Below, piece after piece: positions 5,977 through 7,299 of a stretch of DNA of 7,299 bases. How positions within the stretch are numbered: position 1 is the first letter of the stretch; each line of letters begins with the position of its first letter. Source of the stretch: Lentisphaeria bacterium (GTDB lineage: Bacteria > Verrucomicrobiota > Lentisphaeria > Victivallales > UBA1829); contig DXVA01000227.1 of NCBI GenBank assembly GCA_019408975.1, positions 1 through 7,299 on the forward strand, in the 5' to 3' direction. Both the position numbers and the translations under genes were made by a program. The notes beneath the pieces were generated by a model. It was not told the origin of the DNA. It did no database searches and worked only from the letters and a program-made list of their open reading frames with translations.

Positions 5977-6750
5977 ATGAAAAAGTCTTACAGGCAACCA
6001 TTCACCTTGATAGAACTTCTTGTAGTAATAGCAATCATTGCAATCCTCGCCGCCATGCTGCTGCCGGCACTCAATGTGGCGAAGGAAAAAGCAAAGGCTG
6101 CTGCATGTACCGGAAACATGAGGCAAATTCTTACAGGAATTTCCTCTTATTCGGTCGACAATAAAGAATATGGGCCGGCGGAAACTCACAGCGGAAACAT
6201 TGCGCAAGCCTGGCAGCGTGCGCGCTCGGTTTATCAGAATGGCATATGGTGCAAAACAACGGTAACAGGCTTGTTCACGGAAAACAAATACGTTTCGCCC
6301 GGAGTACTGCAATGCCCCGGCTGGAAAAAACCGGATTATACCACTGGCGGGCAAAAGGTTTCTTATAATTTGAAACATTGCCCGCAGGAGAAAGATGTTT
6401 TTTTCGAATCAACTTATACCCTGAGAGCCTCCGATATCAAAGACACCTACGGCAACGTCAATGCGGACAAAAGGCGATGGGGTTACAGGCTGGGCAACTA
6501 TCCAAACGGATCACTGATTTACTGCTATCCTTACAACGGCACATATCCGACATTTCCGCATGACTGGACATTCATGGCAGGGTTTGAAAACGGAGCTGTC
6601 CGCTCTTTGAAAAATATCGCCAAAAAAGCCTATGCGAAATGGAACGGCAGTTACGGATTGAACAACGGCGATCAGCTTTTCCTTCTGATGCAATTCATAT
6701 CCGAACCGGTAAAAAACGTCGCGAATACCGGCATGTGGTATGACAAATAA
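5977..6750 (+). CDS. Prepilin-like protein with N-terminal methylation/cleavage motif
   Basis: A 257-residue exported protein. The leader MKKSYRQP is basic and is followed by FTLIE and a long hydrophobic helix (residues 9-31), the class III signal recognised by prepilin peptidase. Cleavage is expected between P8 and F9, leaving E13 as the conserved Glu at mature position 5. Proline at -1 replaces the usual glycine. ACTGNMRQ (43-50) carries the family C-x-x-N-x-x-Q motif. The C-terminal H-X9-DG motif is present as H195 followed by nine residues and N205-G206, so Asp is changed to Asn. Ribosome-binding site AAGGAG (5964-5969) overlaps the stop of the regulator gene. The protein probably stays in the inner membrane or assembles into a pseudopilus-like structure; in Lentisphaerota such genes are numerous and their job is not established. 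Its placement under a ligand-sensing regulator points to a conditional surface or uptake role. Confidence 0.88.
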   Translation: MKKSYRQPFTLIELLVVIAIIAILAAMLLPALNVAKEKAKAAACTGNMRQILTGISSYSVDNKEYGPAETHSGNIAQAWQRARSVYQNGIWCKTTVTGLFTENKYVSPGVLQCPGWKKPDYTTGGQKVSYNLKHCPQEKDVFFESTYTLRASDIKDTYGNVNADKRRWGYRLGNYPNGSLIYCYPYNGTYPTFPHDWTFMAGFENGAVRSLKNIAKKAYAKWNGSYGLNNGDQLFLLMQFISEPVKNVANTGMWYDK

Positions 6751-6785
6751 GAATACAACAGTATAACATAAAAAGGAGTGTCTCC

Positions 6786-7299
6786 ATGAACATCTGGAAA
6801 AAAGTCATAAGTTCTCTATGTATGTTTTCATGTCTCATACCTCTGATGGCAGGCAGCATCATGACGGAACAGCGTATTCTGAAATCGGAAATCGCCGACC
6901 TCAACAACGACAAACAGCCGGATATCATCCTGCTCACTGCTCAAAACGGAAAAGAGCAACTGGAAATTTATCTGGGCGGCAAGGGAGCGGCAACAGGGAA
7001 AGCAGATTTCATTACCGCGATTCAGGACAACGCCGGAAGCGGCAATCTGAATATCGGCACTGCAAACGGAAAGCATTACATTCTTGTAACGGCCAGCAGG
7101 CAGAGAGTTTTCATATTCAGCCCGGATGATCATTTCAAGACTCCCTTCATCAGCCAAAGCGCCAACCAGTGGACAAACAACTGTTTCACCGGCAGTCTTC
7201 TGTCAGACGGAAAATCATTTGACATTCTCCACGGCGCCTGTCTCCGCCGCTTTACTCCCCCCGATCGAATCCAGCATGGCTACTTTTACGGTCCGCAGC
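6786..7299 (+). CDS. Exported FG-GAP/VCBS-repeat-like protein, 3' end outside window
   Basis: The frame runs from ATG 6786 off the right edge (171 complete codons), preceded by AAGGAG (6773-6778) seven bases ahead of the ATG. The N-terminus MNIWKKVISSLCMFSCLIPLMAGS is a Sec signal peptide, with basic residues, a hydrophobic core and a small-residue cleavage region around residues 22-24. A lipobox at C16 is possible but poor. Residues 36-50, IADLNNDKQPDIILL, contain D38-x-N40-x-D42-x-x-x-D46, the calcium-binding loop of FG-GAP/VCBS/integrin-type beta-propeller repeats. Further blade-like segments (NLNIGTANGKHYILVTA, VFIFSPDD) follow. Proteins of this type are secreted or surface-exposed and bind polysaccharide or protein partners. 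It lies 35 bases after the prepilin-like gene with no terminator between, so it is likely the third gene of the same operon. The rest of the protein is unseen and could carry an enzymatic domain. Confidence 0.75.
   Translation, partial: MNIWKKVISSLCMFSCLIPLMAGSIMTEQRILKSEIADLNNDKQPDIILLTAQNGKEQLEIYLGGKGAATGKADFITAIQDNAGSGNLNIGTANGKHYILVTASRQRVFIFSPDDHFKTPFISQSANQWTNNCFTGSLLSDGKSFDILHGACLRRFTPPDRIQHGYFYGPQ

Noticed and set aside
5710..6378. 222-codon open frame on the minus strand
   Set aside because: Spans the end of the regulator gene and the start of the prepilin gene, both well supported; the composition is not protein-like.
1..7299. CRISPR array, tRNA or rRNA gene
   Set aside because: No regularly spaced direct repeats and no cloverleaf or rRNA-like segments were seen on either strand.

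Overview
The window looks like a chromosome segment from the phylum Lentisphaerota (Victivallis-like gut or anaerobic bacteria). The main evidence is two genes for short prepilin-like proteins with an extremely conserved N-terminal helix (FTLIELLVVIAIIAIL... followed by AAMLLPAL), a GntR-headed/LacI-bodied regulator beside them, and moderate GC content. Such prepilin-like genes are known to be highly amplified in this phylum. The assignment is by recognition only; no search was run.

Left part (1-3789) reads as the right-hand end of an integrated mobile element. Three rightward genes are packed in an operon: a tetraspan membrane protein (entering from the left edge), a stand-alone AAA+ ATPase resembling only the second ring of ClpA/ClpB, and a 92-residue protein of unknown function. 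A strong hairpin terminator (1998-2034) follows, then a leftward large serine recombinase gene (2042-3721). Its promoter lies inside an imperfect dyad (3741-3779).

Immediately beyond the recombinase promoter, the sequence changes to a prepilin-like gene that begins inside the conserved transmembrane helix. Its signal segment and the FTLIE processing site are missing, while the rest (to 4545) is intact. The simplest reading is that the element integrated into the most conserved part of a prepilin gene, so the missing 5' end should lie at the other end of the element, left of this window.

Right part (4546-7299) is a self-contained host locus. A gene-free stretch of about 345 bases holds a cluster of short hairpins (REP-like) and then a promoter with perfect consensus -35 and -10 hexamers. 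This drives a GntR/LacI-type regulator (4891-5964). Twelve bases later comes an intact prepilin-like gene (5977-6750), and 35 bases after that an exported protein with a calcium-binding FG-GAP/VCBS-type motif, cut by the right edge (6786-7299). The three probably form one operon in which a ligand-responsive regulator controls a cell-surface or exported module.
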